Source: VAXT01 sp035318925 (GTDB lineage: Bacteria; Actinomycetota; Thermoleophilia; Gaiellales; Gaiellaceae). Taken from it: a DNA stretch of 42,591 nt. Numbering within the stretch: position 1 is the stretch's first letter; each line of letters starts with the position of its first letter. The stretch spans positions 1-42,591 of the forward strand of contig DATHDS010000022.1 of assembly GCA_035318925.1 (NCBI GenBank), given 5' to 3'. Below the pieces are notes generated by a model. It saw nothing but the letters and a program-made list of their open reading frames with translations. It searched no databases and had not been told where the DNA came from. Both the position numbers and the translations under genes were made by a program. Of the stretch, positions 32,501 to 39,508 are shown one piece after another.

Positions 32501-32925
32501 GCCTCCCCGGTGTCGATCCCGACCCGCACCTGCAGCGACCGCGCCGGGTCGTCGGCGTTCAGTTCCTCGATCGCCTCCAGAACTCGCAACCCGGCCCGCA
32601 CCGCACGCTCCGCATCGTCCTCGTGCGCCACCGGCGCACCGAACACCGCCATCACGGCGTCGCCGATGAACTTCTCGACCGTCCCCCCGAAGCGTTCGAT
32701 CTCCTGACGCAGACGAGCGTGGTAGGGCCGGATGCGAGCGCGGACGTCCTCGGGGTCGGCAGCATCCGAAGCGGCGGTGAAGCCGACGAGGTCGCAGAAG
32801 AGAACGGTGACGACCTTGCGTTCCTCGAGCGCCGGCGGCATGGCTCCGGCGAGCGCAGCGCCGCACTCCAGGCAGAACTTCGCCCGCTCGGGATTCTCCT
32901 CGCCGCAAGCCGGACAGCTCGACAC
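29551..32925 (-). CDS. Zinc-ribbon / class III nucleotidyl cyclase / AAA ATPase / TPR signalling protein
   Basis: 1124 residues from GTG 32925. A zinc ribbon (Cys4, Cys7, Cys18, Cys21) is followed by a class III cyclase domain (about 37-210) with metal Asp45 (LFCDLVGFT) and Asp89 (EKFIGDAVMAVFG), and VVNTASR holding the transition-state Asn and Arg, so it looks catalytically competent. Next an AAA/NACHT-like ATPase (about 235-500) with Walker A GEPGVGKSR and Walker B VLVFEDLHWAD. The remaining 550 residues are helical TPR-type repeats (LERWAHAAQQQGRLQEARQA and similar). Such proteins are numerous in actinobacteria and are assumed to make cAMP on binding a ligand or partner through the repeats. 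Confidence 0.92.
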   Translation of the reverse strand: MSSCPACGEENPERAKFCLECGAALAGAMPPALEERKVVTVLFCDLVGFTAASDAADPEDVRARIRPYHARLRQEIERFGGTVEKFIGDAVMAVFGAPVAHEDDAERAVRAGLRVLEAIEELNADDPARSLQVRVGIDTGEAVVALAARPEEGEGVVTGDVVNTASRLQGAAPVGGVAVSTQTFRATERVFEWERLEPVTVKGKAEPLALWRALRPLARFGLEVIRSSATPLVGRELERTLLIGTFERAAQQVSSQLVTIVGEPGVGKSRLCAELFGHVEERPGLVRWRQGRCLPYGDGISFWALGEIVKAECGILESDTPAQAATKLERAIGEGDPDRTWLLARLAPLVGAPSEPAGQEESFAAWRRFCEGLAAERTTVLVFEDLHWADPALLAFLEHLADWAEGVPLLLLCTARPELYERHPTFGADARNAQRINLAPLSDAETAQLVSALMERAVLPAETQRALLERAGGNPLYAEEFVRLLAERGELGERVEAPESVQALIAARLDTLSAERKSLLQDASVLGKVFWAGALAWMGDRDPRGVEQALHELARKQLVRPARTSSMEGEHEYGFWHVLVRDVCYGQIPRAARAARHQAAAAWLEEKAGERVEDLADVLAHHYQAALELSRAAGIGEQTEELQAQAVRYLALAGERALSLDGEQAERQLALALELTPPGHRARASLLERWAHAAQQQGRLQEARQALEQALDLNRDQAEPVPAGRVLTRLGLVLHRLGDRRSEDAISEAVELLETQPAGPELVAAYYYTAGRLALTSRHTEAVAAAERALTLAAELGLPEPAFALHWRGLARCELGEADGLADMRRALELALGQGQGRETGVIYGNLASIVWVYEGSQAALDLYEEAIAFCERRGITEVALHSRTGRVVALAELGQTEQALAEAGLLADRLQPTGDIGFVGPRLLQLRLNAERGTPEQAPAPDELVAAARDIGMPELTAPAFAAAAQLLIAQHQAEQAQALLHELDELADVRADIASELPSLLRVALAIGDPSVAQRLTAGVEAVTPRDEHAVASAEAQLAEAAQQHADAANLYHEAAAGWQQFGNLPERAYALLGQGRCLATLGKPEAEAPLREARDLFTTLAYQPALAETQALLGESEAAAV

Positions 32926-32992
32926 ACGATGAGTCTAGAGCGACATCGACGCCGAACAAGGCCCCTCCGCGGGTCCTCCGGCTAGGCAGGGC

Positions 32993-33028
32993 CGGTCGCG
33001 GCCCGGGTACGTGCCTGGGCCGCGACCG
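32993..33028 (-). terminator. Strong hairpin downstream of the BNR-repeat gene
   Basis: CGGTCGCGGCCC (32993-33004) pairs perfectly with GGGCCGCGACCG (33017-33028); GGG/CCT inside extends the stem to 15 pairs with a TACGTG loop. It begins 16 bases past the minus-strand stop at 33045. No T-tract follows, as is common in GC-rich actinobacteria. Confidence 0.6.
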
Positions 33029-33044
33029 CTTGCGAGAACGCCGT

Positions 33045-34697
33045 CTAGTGGTTCTGAGTGTTGGTGAAGATGTCCGTTTCGCCGATTCCGGTCTCGCCGA
33101 TGGAATCGTCGCGCCCGTCGGTCCACACCGGGTACACGGCATCGTTACTGGCCGCGAGCCCGTTGTAGTCACCGATGAAGGCGCCGCTTGTGAAGAACCC
33201 CAGGTTGGGATCCCAGTCGTGGGTGCTGATCTTGGAGCTCGAGAAGCTCGCCGCGTCGTTGCGAGACACCGCCTGCCACGTGTTGATCCGGACATTGGCG
33301 GAGTCGAGCCGGCGGTCGAACCAGATCACGTAGAAGCGCCCGGACTCGTCGGATGCGGCCCACGGGAAGAACTGGTCGTTGACGGCCGGCTGGCCGTGCG
33401 GCCCGGTCGAGAGGAACCTCGAGTCTGACCAATTCATCCCACCGTCGCTCGAGGTCTGGTAGGAGATATCGGCCTGCGAGGTCGGTCGATTGATGTTGTT
33501 CTGGTAGACGAACAGCAGGCTGTCTGTCCGCGGGCTATACGCCAGCGACGTCGTGTTCGGCGCGCGGAAGTGCGTCGGCGGAATGGTGTCGGAGCCGGTG
33601 CCATCGTCGAAGTCCGCGTACTGCCCTGGCTTGTCGATCTGCACCGCGTTCGCGAGGAACGTCTGGCCGCCGTCGGTCGAGCGCTGGAAGAGCAGGTGCG
33701 GGTCGATGGAGTCGTTGCAGTTCTCGGAGACGAACCCGACGTCGAGCGTGCCGTTTCTCTCGACCACGGGGTCGCTGAACTGGTTGGCCGAGGCGCCGGT
33801 GCCGGAACCGCCGGGGTCGTCCGGCTGAATGGCGGTTTGCGACCAGGTCGACAGGTTGGGGTTCTGTGTGGGGATCGAGTCGGTGTAGGAGAGCTGGAGC
33901 GGGCAGTAGTCGCTGAACCCATCCGGCTGAATGTGGAACTTCGTGTACGTCACGTAGATCCGCCCGTAGTGTGGGCTGCTCTGGTTGTTGTCGACGGTGA
34001 TGAGCTCCTTGTCATTGAAGATCGAATCGTCGACCGTGTGGTGGACGTAGTCGAAGTTGGTCGCAGCACGCGCGGCCTGCCGACCCGGCGTCCAGGTCTC
34101 GCCGTCATCGACGGACTTGTAGACCTGCACCTCGGAGAAGGGCAGCGCGCGGAAGAAGCACAGCTGTGAGATGTAGAACGCACGGTCCCTGCGGCTGTAC
34201 GCGACCCCCGGGTCGCCGCCGGTGCAGAAGTCTCCGGTCCCGCGGAACTGCGGGCTGATCCGCGTGCTCGACCAGTCCCGGCCGCCGTTCGATGTGCGCA
34301 TCACCACGACGCCGCCGGTGACATAGTCGTTCGCCGCGGCGACCGCGGTCTCCGGGTCGCGCACGTTGTAGGCGACCGCGGTCTCGTTCTGGGGTAGCGG
34401 TGGGTAGCTGTCGTCGTTCATCTGGACGTTCGAGTCGGGGTGACGGGCGGACCCACGCGACGCTTTGCTTGCCTGGGCCGGCGCTATGGCACTCGCTGAG
34501 CCCTTTAGAGTTTGTGCGGCGTAGACCGCGCGTACTCCGGCCGAGATGCCGCCGGGGTAGCGCGCGACATGGGTGACCCACAGAGGCGTCTTGACCGAGG
34601 GCGTGGTCGGTGTAGATGCCCCGCGACCGATGGCGTTCGTAGCGATCACGCCGACCAGCAGGGCGAGGACGGCTGCAACTGGGATGACTCTTCTCAT
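33045..34697 (-). CDS. Secreted BNR/Asp-box (sialidase-like) beta-propeller protein
   Basis: 550 residues from ATG 34697, which has an excellent AAGGGAGG ribosome site; longer in-frame starts are not needed. A signal peptide (RRVIPVAAVLALLVGVIATNAIG) is followed by a propeller with at least four Asp-box-like turns: TSNGGRDWSST, SVDDGETWTPG, STDGGQTFL and SSDGGMNWSDS. The catalytic Arg triad and Tyr/Glu pair of true sialidases cannot be confirmed by eye, so an enzymatic call is unsafe; related proteins are labelled exo-alpha-sialidase or simply BNR-repeat. Expected to act outside the cell on glycans or as a binding propeller. Confidence 0.78.
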   Translation of the reverse strand: MRRVIPVAAVLALLVGVIATNAIGRGASTPTTPSVKTPLWVTHVARYPGGISAGVRAVYAAQTLKGSASAIAPAQASKASRGSARHPDSNVQMNDDSYPPLPQNETAVAYNVRDPETAVAAANDYVTGGVVVMRTSNGGRDWSSTRISPQFRGTGDFCTGGDPGVAYSRRDRAFYISQLCFFRALPFSEVQVYKSVDDGETWTPGRQAARAATNFDYVHHTVDDSIFNDKELITVDNNQSSPHYGRIYVTYTKFHIQPDGFSDYCPLQLSYTDSIPTQNPNLSTWSQTAIQPDDPGGSGTGASANQFSDPVVERNGTLDVGFVSENCNDSIDPHLLFQRSTDGGQTFLANAVQIDKPGQYADFDDGTGSDTIPPTHFRAPNTTSLAYSPRTDSLLFVYQNNINRPTSQADISYQTSSDGGMNWSDSRFLSTGPHGQPAVNDQFFPWAASDESGRFYVIWFDRRLDSANVRINTWQAVSRNDAASFSSSKISTHDWDPNLGFFTSGAFIGDYNGLAASNDAVYPVWTDGRDDSIGETGIGETDIFTNTQNH

Positions 34698-34777
34698 GGA
34701 AACCTCCCTTGGGTAAGGACGGACGTGGCTCCCAGACAAGTCACGCCGACGGGTCGCCGGGGCCCCCCAAGCTCCAG

Positions 34778-34800
34778 CGAGTGTTCGACCCTAACACTCG
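34778..34800. promoter_or_regulatory. Perfect 8-bp inverted repeat upstream of the BNR gene
   Basis: CGAGTGTT (34778-34785) and AACACTCG (34793-34800) flank a 7-base spacer, 81 bases ahead of the BNR gene start. The arm length and spacing suit a dimeric repressor or activator site; the binding protein is unknown. It could also be a leader hairpin. Confidence 0.35.
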
Positions 34801-34868
34801 GCGCCAGCGGCAAGCGGTCTTGGGTGGCTAAGACGATCCTCCTCTGACCTGCACGGTTCCTCTCAGCG

Positions 34869-34908
34869 CAGAGTTGGCACACGGAACCCTTGACACCGAG
34901 CGGTGTCC
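34869..34908 (+). repeat. Dispersed element, copy 2
   Basis: CAGAGTTGGCAC (34869-34880), 6 bases, CCCTTGACA (34887-34895), 6 bases, GGTGTCC (34902-34908): the same blocks in the same order as at 28352-28392. Confidence 0.55.
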
Positions 34909-34929
34909 CCGACACGAGCTCGGCCCCTG

Positions 34930-35103
34930 ATTGAGTCGAGCGGAGACGCCTTGTGCAGACGCTTCGTCGACGAGGCGCAGCACCGTCGGCGATTCCGAGG
35001 GCAGCGGCTCGGCGCCCGTCTTCTCGATGGCGCGGCCGAGCGCGGCGACCGCTGCGGGGTCGAACTGGGTGCCTATCGGGCCGCGATGCCTCGTTCGGGT
35101 CAC
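34930..35103 (-). pseudogene. Remnant resembling the C-terminal tail of an HD-GYP phosphodiesterase
   Basis: A minus-strand frame contains IGTQFDPAAVAALGRAIE, which corresponds to the GTQFDPNVVATLVAE end of the intact GGDEF/HD-GYP protein encoded just upstream on the same strand (35442-37286). Nothing before it on this strand resembles the rest of an HD-GYP domain, and the frame carries on into the dispersed repeat. Most likely the decayed end of a duplicated gene. The call rests on about 20 residues. Confidence 0.4.
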
Positions 35104-35258
35104 CCAAGCGGGGGTACCTCGATCGAGATCTCAACGCAGACGAAGTCGGCAACGCGCCGTGTCTCGGCGCCTCTCAGGTGCAAGGCGGCAGCCGGCTGGG
35201 CGGGTGTGGCACCGCAGCCGGCCGCGTCTGTACGAACCGGGCCATCGGCCCTAGGGCT
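35104..35258. other. Part of a 740-base region without an intact large gene
   Basis: The region 34698-35441 holds the BNR leader, the inverted repeat, the dispersed element, the HD-GYP remnant and the candidate small ORF. In this sub-stretch I see no feature of its own. Confidence 0.4.
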
Positions 35259-35351
35259 CTAGAACAGCGTGCCCTCCCACTTCCAGCCTCCACAGGCGAG
35301 GGAAGTGGTGACGAAAGCGAGCCGAACGGACCAAACGGTGAATCGGTGCAT
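35259..35351 (-). CDS. Candidate 30-residue small protein
   Basis: ATG at 35351 to TAG at 35259-35261 on the minus strand, with an AGGAG site 5 bases before the start. The peptide opens MHRFTVWSVRLAFV, a basic then hydrophobic N-terminus, continues TTSLACGG, and ends in WKWEGTLF. It could be a single-span membrane peptide or a tiny lipoprotein-like product. It starts 90 bases downstream of the GGDEF/HD-GYP stop on the same strand. No family is recognised; the only evidence is the ribosome site and composition. Confidence 0.4.
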   Translation of the reverse strand: MHRFTVWSVRLAFVTTSLACGGWKWEGTLF

Positions 35352-35441
35352 GGGGGCTCCTGGTCGAGGAAGGTCGGAGACCCGGGTTTGATCGGATCGC
35401 CTGCGACCCTCCCTGACCCTGGCCCCTCGAATGCGGGAGCT

Positions 35442-37286
35442 TTAGAAGTCGTAATCCGGATCGGTCACCTCGGCGACGAGTGTCGCAACCACATTCGGAT
35501 CAAACTGCGTCCCCGCCCCTCGCTCGAGCTCGTCAAGCGCCTGCGAGTCGGTCAACCGCTCCCGGTAGACGCGATCGGAAGTCAGCGCGTCGAAAGCGTC
35601 GGCGGCGGCGAGAATCCGTGCGGCAGGTGGGATCGCCTCGCCGGCGAGCTTGTCCGGGTAGCCGGTTCCGTCCCAGCGCTCATGATGGTGGAGGACCCAG
35701 CCGGACACGGCTCCGAGGCCGAGCGAGGTAAGCATGTTCGAGCCGATGACCGGATGCCGCTCCAGCAACCTGCGTTCGTCGGGAGCGAGCGGGCCGTCCT
35801 TCTCGAGGACCTCGTCGGGAATCGCGACCTTGCCGAGATCGTGCAGCCGGCCTGCAAGCTCGAGCAGCTTGCACTGCTCGGCCTCCCAGCCCATGCGCGC
35901 ACCGATCCGGGCCGCGAGCGAGCCGACTGATTGCGAGTGGCTCCCACCGAGCGCATCTCGCGAATCGCGTCCTCGAGCCAAGCTCGTCGCCGTCTGCAGG
36001 CGCATGGCTCGATCGGCCGGGGAGTCTGCGGCAAAGGCCCGCAGCCCGAGTCCTTCGGCGGAATGCGCGGAGACGCCGCCGGGCGCGTGTCGCTTCGAGA
36101 AGTAGAGCGCCTCGTCGGCGCGATCGACGAGGCCTTGCGGCGTCTCCCCGTCACGGGGATAGGCAGCGATCCCGCAGGAGACGTTGATGGGCTCGCCGTG
36201 GCCGTTCTCCAGCACGAGGTCAACGAGAACGAGCTCTACGAGCAGGCGAGCCTGTTCCGGTTCGATTCCTGGCAGGAGCAGCGCGAACTCGTCGCCCCCG
36301 AGGCGGAACGCCTCGCCGCTCGAAGCGAGCCGCGCGCCGAGGGCTGCGAGTGCACGGTCGCCGAACGGGTGCCCGTAACTGTCGTTGATGCGCTTCAGGC
36401 CGTCGATGTCGAGGAGGCAGACGCTGATCGGCGAACCGGGCTTGCTCGGCGGCACCTCGTCGTTCATGCGTTCGTCGAACCGACGACGGTTGCCGAGGCC
36501 GGTGACCGGATCGGTGACTGCGGTGTGCATTGCCTCAAGTGTCCGCAGCTGTGAGCGCTGGTACAGGTCATACGCGATGAGCGGGCCGAAGAGCGCCGCG
36601 ATGAGAAACGGTGAACGGTCCCAGAGCACGACAAGGACGACGCTCAGACAGACCATGAGTACGAGCGGAAGGCTCGTCGTCCCGATCGTCTGCCTCAGCA
36701 GTGGAACGAAGGGCTCGCGCCGGGCTTGAGCGACGATGAGGGCAACCAGGAGGAGGTCGACCCCATAGAAGGCTGCCGCTGCGGTGGTCGTCTTGGTCAA
36801 CATGGGGTCGAACGGCAGTCGGGAGGCGACTGCTGCGGCTGCGCCTCCCGCCGCTGCGGCCAGGGCATAGACCGAGCTGTTGTAGACGACGCGAACCAGG
36901 GGCCGCCTTCTGCCGGTCTCGACCGTCAGCTGCATGAGGAACGAGAGCAGGGTGGCAGGCGCCCATCCGTATAGCACCGCGGTGCCGATCAGGAAGACGC
37001 TGGCCAGAGAGGTTCGGCCAATCGGAATCCCGCGTATGGGCAGAGGGAAGACCTCGGTGAACGTGGCGGCCGCGAACAGCGCGAGGAGACCTGCGAGCAA
37101 CGACGGGGAGAAATCCGTTTGCGCAAAGCTCACCGCGGCGGCGACGATCGTGGCGGTTGCGCCAACCGCCACGGGGAGCACGAGCGAGAGCACCCGGGGG
37201 TCTTCCGCTGCGGCCTTCGCCTTGACCTCGACGAGCACGACCCCCCTTTCGGTAGGCCGGGGGCCGCGCCCGGTGATGCGCCGCAT
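35442..37286 (-). CDS. Membrane GGDEF + HD-GYP protein (c-di-GMP synthesis/turnover)
   Basis: 614 residues. Six to eight predicted helices (about 30-245) form a membrane sensor. The GGDEF domain (about 265-405) has RLGGDEF (about 325-331) but no RxxD I-site at the usual place (ASSGEAF precedes it). The HD-GYP domain (about 430-600) has GRLHDLGKVAIPDEVLEK, HPVIGSN, HHHERWDGTGYPD and ADAFDALTSDRVYR, all the metal-binding residues, so it should hydrolyse c-di-GMP. The protein may switch between making and breaking the messenger. ATG 37286 lacks a good ribosome site; GTG 37238, near a G-rich stretch, is an alternative that would shorten the cytoplasmic N-terminus only. Confidence 0.9.
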   Translation of the reverse strand: MRRITGRGPRPTERGVVLVEVKAKAAAEDPRVLSLVLPVAVGATATIVAAAVSFAQTDFSPSLLAGLLALFAAATFTEVFPLPIRGIPIGRTSLASVFLIGTAVLYGWAPATLLSFLMQLTVETGRRRPLVRVVYNSSVYALAAAAGGAAAAVASRLPFDPMLTKTTTAAAAFYGVDLLLVALIVAQARREPFVPLLRQTIGTTSLPLVLMVCLSVVLVVLWDRSPFLIAALFGPLIAYDLYQRSQLRTLEAMHTAVTDPVTGLGNRRRFDERMNDEVPPSKPGSPISVCLLDIDGLKRINDSYGHPFGDRALAALGARLASSGEAFRLGGDEFALLLPGIEPEQARLLVELVLVDLVLENGHGEPINVSCGIAAYPRDGETPQGLVDRADEALYFSKRHAPGGVSAHSAEGLGLRAFAADSPADRAMRLQTATSLARGRDSRDALGGSHSQSVGSLAARIGARMGWEAEQCKLLELAGRLHDLGKVAIPDEVLEKDGPLAPDERRLLERHPVIGSNMLTSLGLGAVSGWVLHHHERWDGTGYPDKLAGEAIPPAARILAAADAFDALTSDRVYRERLTDSQALDELERGAGTQFDPNVVATLVAEVTDPDYDF

Positions 37287-37455
37287 GGGACTCTGTCTAC
37301 AGAGTAGTCGCGGCTGGGCCCGGTTGTCGACTTCTACGGCGGAGGCCAGATCGGGCGCCCGAACGAGACGTCAACCCGACCTGCGACCATGGGGGATCGA
37401 CCGGCAGACTCCTCTGACGGGCACGGCGACCCTCGTCGTCACGGAGGGGCGGCGA

Positions 37456-37944
37456 GTGATGCGCCTCTCCCGCGAGTTGGCGCCAGAGGTCTTTGACGCA
37501 CTCCTCGAGGAATATTCGAGGCTCCTTGGACAGGTGCTCGCAGGAATGGGCGGACAGGACATCGAGGTCGAGACCGACACGGCAGTGGCAGCGTTCCCCA
37601 CCGCGAGGCAGGGTGCCCTGGCGGCGCTTGCCGCCCAGCGCGCCGTCGCCGCCCACGCATGGCCACACGGCTCGAGCCTCGCCATCAGCGTCGGGCTCGA
37701 TTCGTCCGAGGCGCGGGCAGGTTGGGTCGCGGCGGCGCTCCTGCGCTGCTCCGAGCTTTGCGACGCCGCCGAGGGCGGGCAGATCTTCCTGACGCAAGCC
37801 GCGAGCGGCCTGCTCGAGGAAGAGGGACTGGGCGACTTCGCGGTGCGAGATCTGGGCGACGTGCCCCTCAGAAGGAGCGAGCGCTGGGTGCGGGCGTACG
37901 AGCTCGTTGTCCCCGCCGCTGGGGATGCTGGGGCGCCCGCCTAG
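37456..37944 (+). CDS. Degenerate class III cyclase homology domain protein
   Basis: About 162 residues if started at GTG 37456 (or ATG 37459), which follows a GGAGGGG site. The frame is open further upstream and the residues before the GTG (TATLVVTEGRR) still align with the first strand of cyclase domains, so an earlier TTG is possible. Recognisable parts are VFDALLEEYSRLLGQVLAGMGG, AVAAFPTARQGALAALAAQRAVAAHAWP, AEGGQIFLTQAA and FAVRDLGDVPLRRSERWVRAYEL. The metal-binding Asp residues and the catalytic Asn/Arg are not conserved (FTDxxGST reads VTEGRRV). Probably a non-enzymatic ligand or partner-binding domain. Its stop overlaps the next gene's stop in CTAG. Confidence 0.6.
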   Translation: MMRLSRELAPEVFDALLEEYSRLLGQVLAGMGGQDIEVETDTAVAAFPTARQGALAALAAQRAVAAHAWPHGSSLAISVGLDSSEARAGWVAAALLRCSELCDAAEGGQIFLTQAASGLLEEEGLGDFAVRDLGDVPLRRSERWVRAYELVVPAAGDAGAPA

Positions 37945-38333
37945 AGAGCTGCTCTCGCGGCTCTCGCGGCCTTCTTCGAGCCTTCGCGCAGGCCGAAGGC
38001 TCCGTGCAGGAACCAGTTGACGAGCCAGACGACGATCGTCGCGCCAACGTACGTCCAGAAGCCGTCGATCGAGAAGCGCGGAGCAATCCACTCGGCAAGC
38101 GCCAGCATCGCAACGTTGATCGCGAAGAGCCCGAGACCGAGCGTCAGGATCACGAGCGGCAACGCGAGCACCGTGACGATCGGCTTGACGATCGTGTTCG
38201 CGATCCCGAGCACCGCGGCTCCGAGTAGCAGCGGCCACCAGTGCCCGATGTGCACCCCGTCGAACAGCCAGTCGGCGACAACCAGCGACACGATGTTGGC
38301 CAGCCACGAGAGGAGCAGGAACGGAGCAAGCAT
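37941..38333 (-). CDS. Phage-holin-4/YvlD-family small membrane protein
   Basis: 130 residues from ATG 38333 with four hydrophobic segments: LLLSWLANIVSLVVADWLFDGV, WWPLLLGAAVLGIANTIVKPIV, LALPLVILTLGLGLFAINVAMLALA and YVGATIVVWLVNWFLHGAFG. The NTIVKPI and LPLVILTLGL signatures place it in the family called phage holin family 4 or YvlD. Despite the name it is chromosomal and not linked to phage genes here; family members are tied to envelope stress. A basic tail (REGSKKAARAARAAL) ends the protein. Convergent with the cyclase-like gene, sharing a CTAG stop. Confidence 0.83.
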   Translation of the reverse strand: MLAPFLLLSWLANIVSLVVADWLFDGVHIGHWWPLLLGAAVLGIANTIVKPIVTVLALPLVILTLGLGLFAINVAMLALAEWIAPRFSIDGFWTYVGATIVVWLVNWFLHGAFGLREGSKKAARAARAAL

Positions 38334-38407
38334 CGCGCCGACTAGTAAATCAGGGTGCCGGTCGCAACGTCGCAACGGTGGGGCCGGACGCGCGTAGGCT
38401 TCGCCAC

Positions 38408-39508
38408 GTGGGAGAAAATGGCGTCGGCTCGAACGATCGGCGGCGTTTTCGGGAGCTTGGATTTGCGCCTGGCCTCATGACGCCTGGTCCTCTCAACGCG
38501 ATCACCGACGTCGTCGGGGTTCACGTTGGCCATGTGACCCAGCTTGACGGAGCCGACGGTCCTTTCAATACCGGCGTGACGGCGATCCTCCCACACGAGG
38601 GCGATCTGTTTGCCGAGCGAGTCCCCGCTGCCTTTGAAGTCCTGAACGGCAGCGGCGAGGTCTATGGCCGGGAGTTCGTAGACGAGATGGGCGTGCTCGA
38701 TTCGCCCATATTGCTTACCGGCTCCCTCAACGTCGCACGGGTCGCTGACGCGGTGATCACCGAAACGATCCGCTTGCACTCGGAGGTGGGGGAAGGGGAT
38801 CGCTTTGTTCACCCGTTCGTGGCGGAGTGCTCCGATGCGTACTTCAGCGATCTCGGCGCTCGACCCGTCGGCGAAACGGAGACAGTCGCTGCCTGGCATG
38901 AGGCACGCGGCGGCGCCGTTCCCGAAGGCTGCGTCGGCGCGGGGACAGGACTCGTCTCGTTTGAGTTCAAGGCCGGCATCGGCACGGCGTCGCGTCGAGC
39001 GGAGATCGCCGAGCAGAAGTACACGGTCGGGGTGCTGGTCTCGACCAACACAGGCCTGCGTGAGCAGCTCCACATTGACGGGGTCCCGGTCGGACGCGAG
39101 CTAGACGTTGCGCGTCCGAGCTGGGTGGCTCAGGGTTCAATCGTGATCATCGTCGCGACCGATGCACCTCTTCTTCCTCATCAGCTGCGACGGCTCGCCA
39201 AGCGCAGCTTCCTCGGGCTGGCTCGTACCGGCGCGACCGGGCAGAACGGAAGTGGTGACTTCGCGCTTGCCTTCTCGACTGGCAACCGCTTCCAGCTCGA
39301 CAGGCCGCTGAGTACTGTCAGCGAGCTGGACTCGAGCGTTGTCTCGCCGCTCTTCGATGCCACGTGCGAAGCGACCGAAGAGGCAATCTGGAATGCTCTC
39401 TGCGCCGCCCACGATTTCACCGGCCGGAACGGAAACTGGGCACCGGCACTACCGCTCGACGATCTGGTTGCCGTCATGAGCCGTCACGGACACAAGCCGA
39501 AACCGTGA
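38408..39508 (+). CDS. P1/S58-family aminopeptidase (DmpA-like)
   Basis: 366 residues from GTG 38408; an AGG site about 9 bases upstream supports it over a longer frame. Family motifs are ITDVVGVHVGHVT, NTGVTAILPH, GVGAGTGLVSFEFKAGIGTASR and QGSIVIIVATDAPLLPHQL. S58 enzymes are made as inactive precursors that cut themselves before a Ser or Thr, which then becomes the N-terminal nucleophile of the beta chain. By alignment with DmpA the cut would fall between Gly243 and Ser244, giving chains of 243 and 123 residues. Such enzymes release N-terminal D- or beta-amino acids or trim peptides. It overlaps the aminotransferase start by 4 bases, so the two are coupled. Confidence 0.9.
   Translation: MGENGVGSNDRRRFRELGFAPGLMTPGPLNAITDVVGVHVGHVTQLDGADGPFNTGVTAILPHEGDLFAERVPAAFEVLNGSGEVYGREFVDEMGVLDSPILLTGSLNVARVADAVITETIRLHSEVGEGDRFVHPFVAECSDAYFSDLGARPVGETETVAAWHEARGGAVPEGCVGAGTGLVSFEFKAGIGTASRRAEIAEQKYTVGVLVSTNTGLREQLHIDGVPVGRELDVARPSWVAQGSIVIIVATDAPLLPHQLRRLAKRSFLGLARTGATGQNGSGDFALAFSTGNRFQLDRPLSTVSELDSSVVSPLFDATCEATEEAIWNALCAAHDFTGRNGNWAPALPLDDLVAVMSRHGHKPKP

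Noticed and set aside
37941..38333. Prophage, because of the holin family name
   Set aside because: No other phage gene, integrase or att-like repeat nearby; the YvlD/holin-4 family is a common chromosomal membrane protein.
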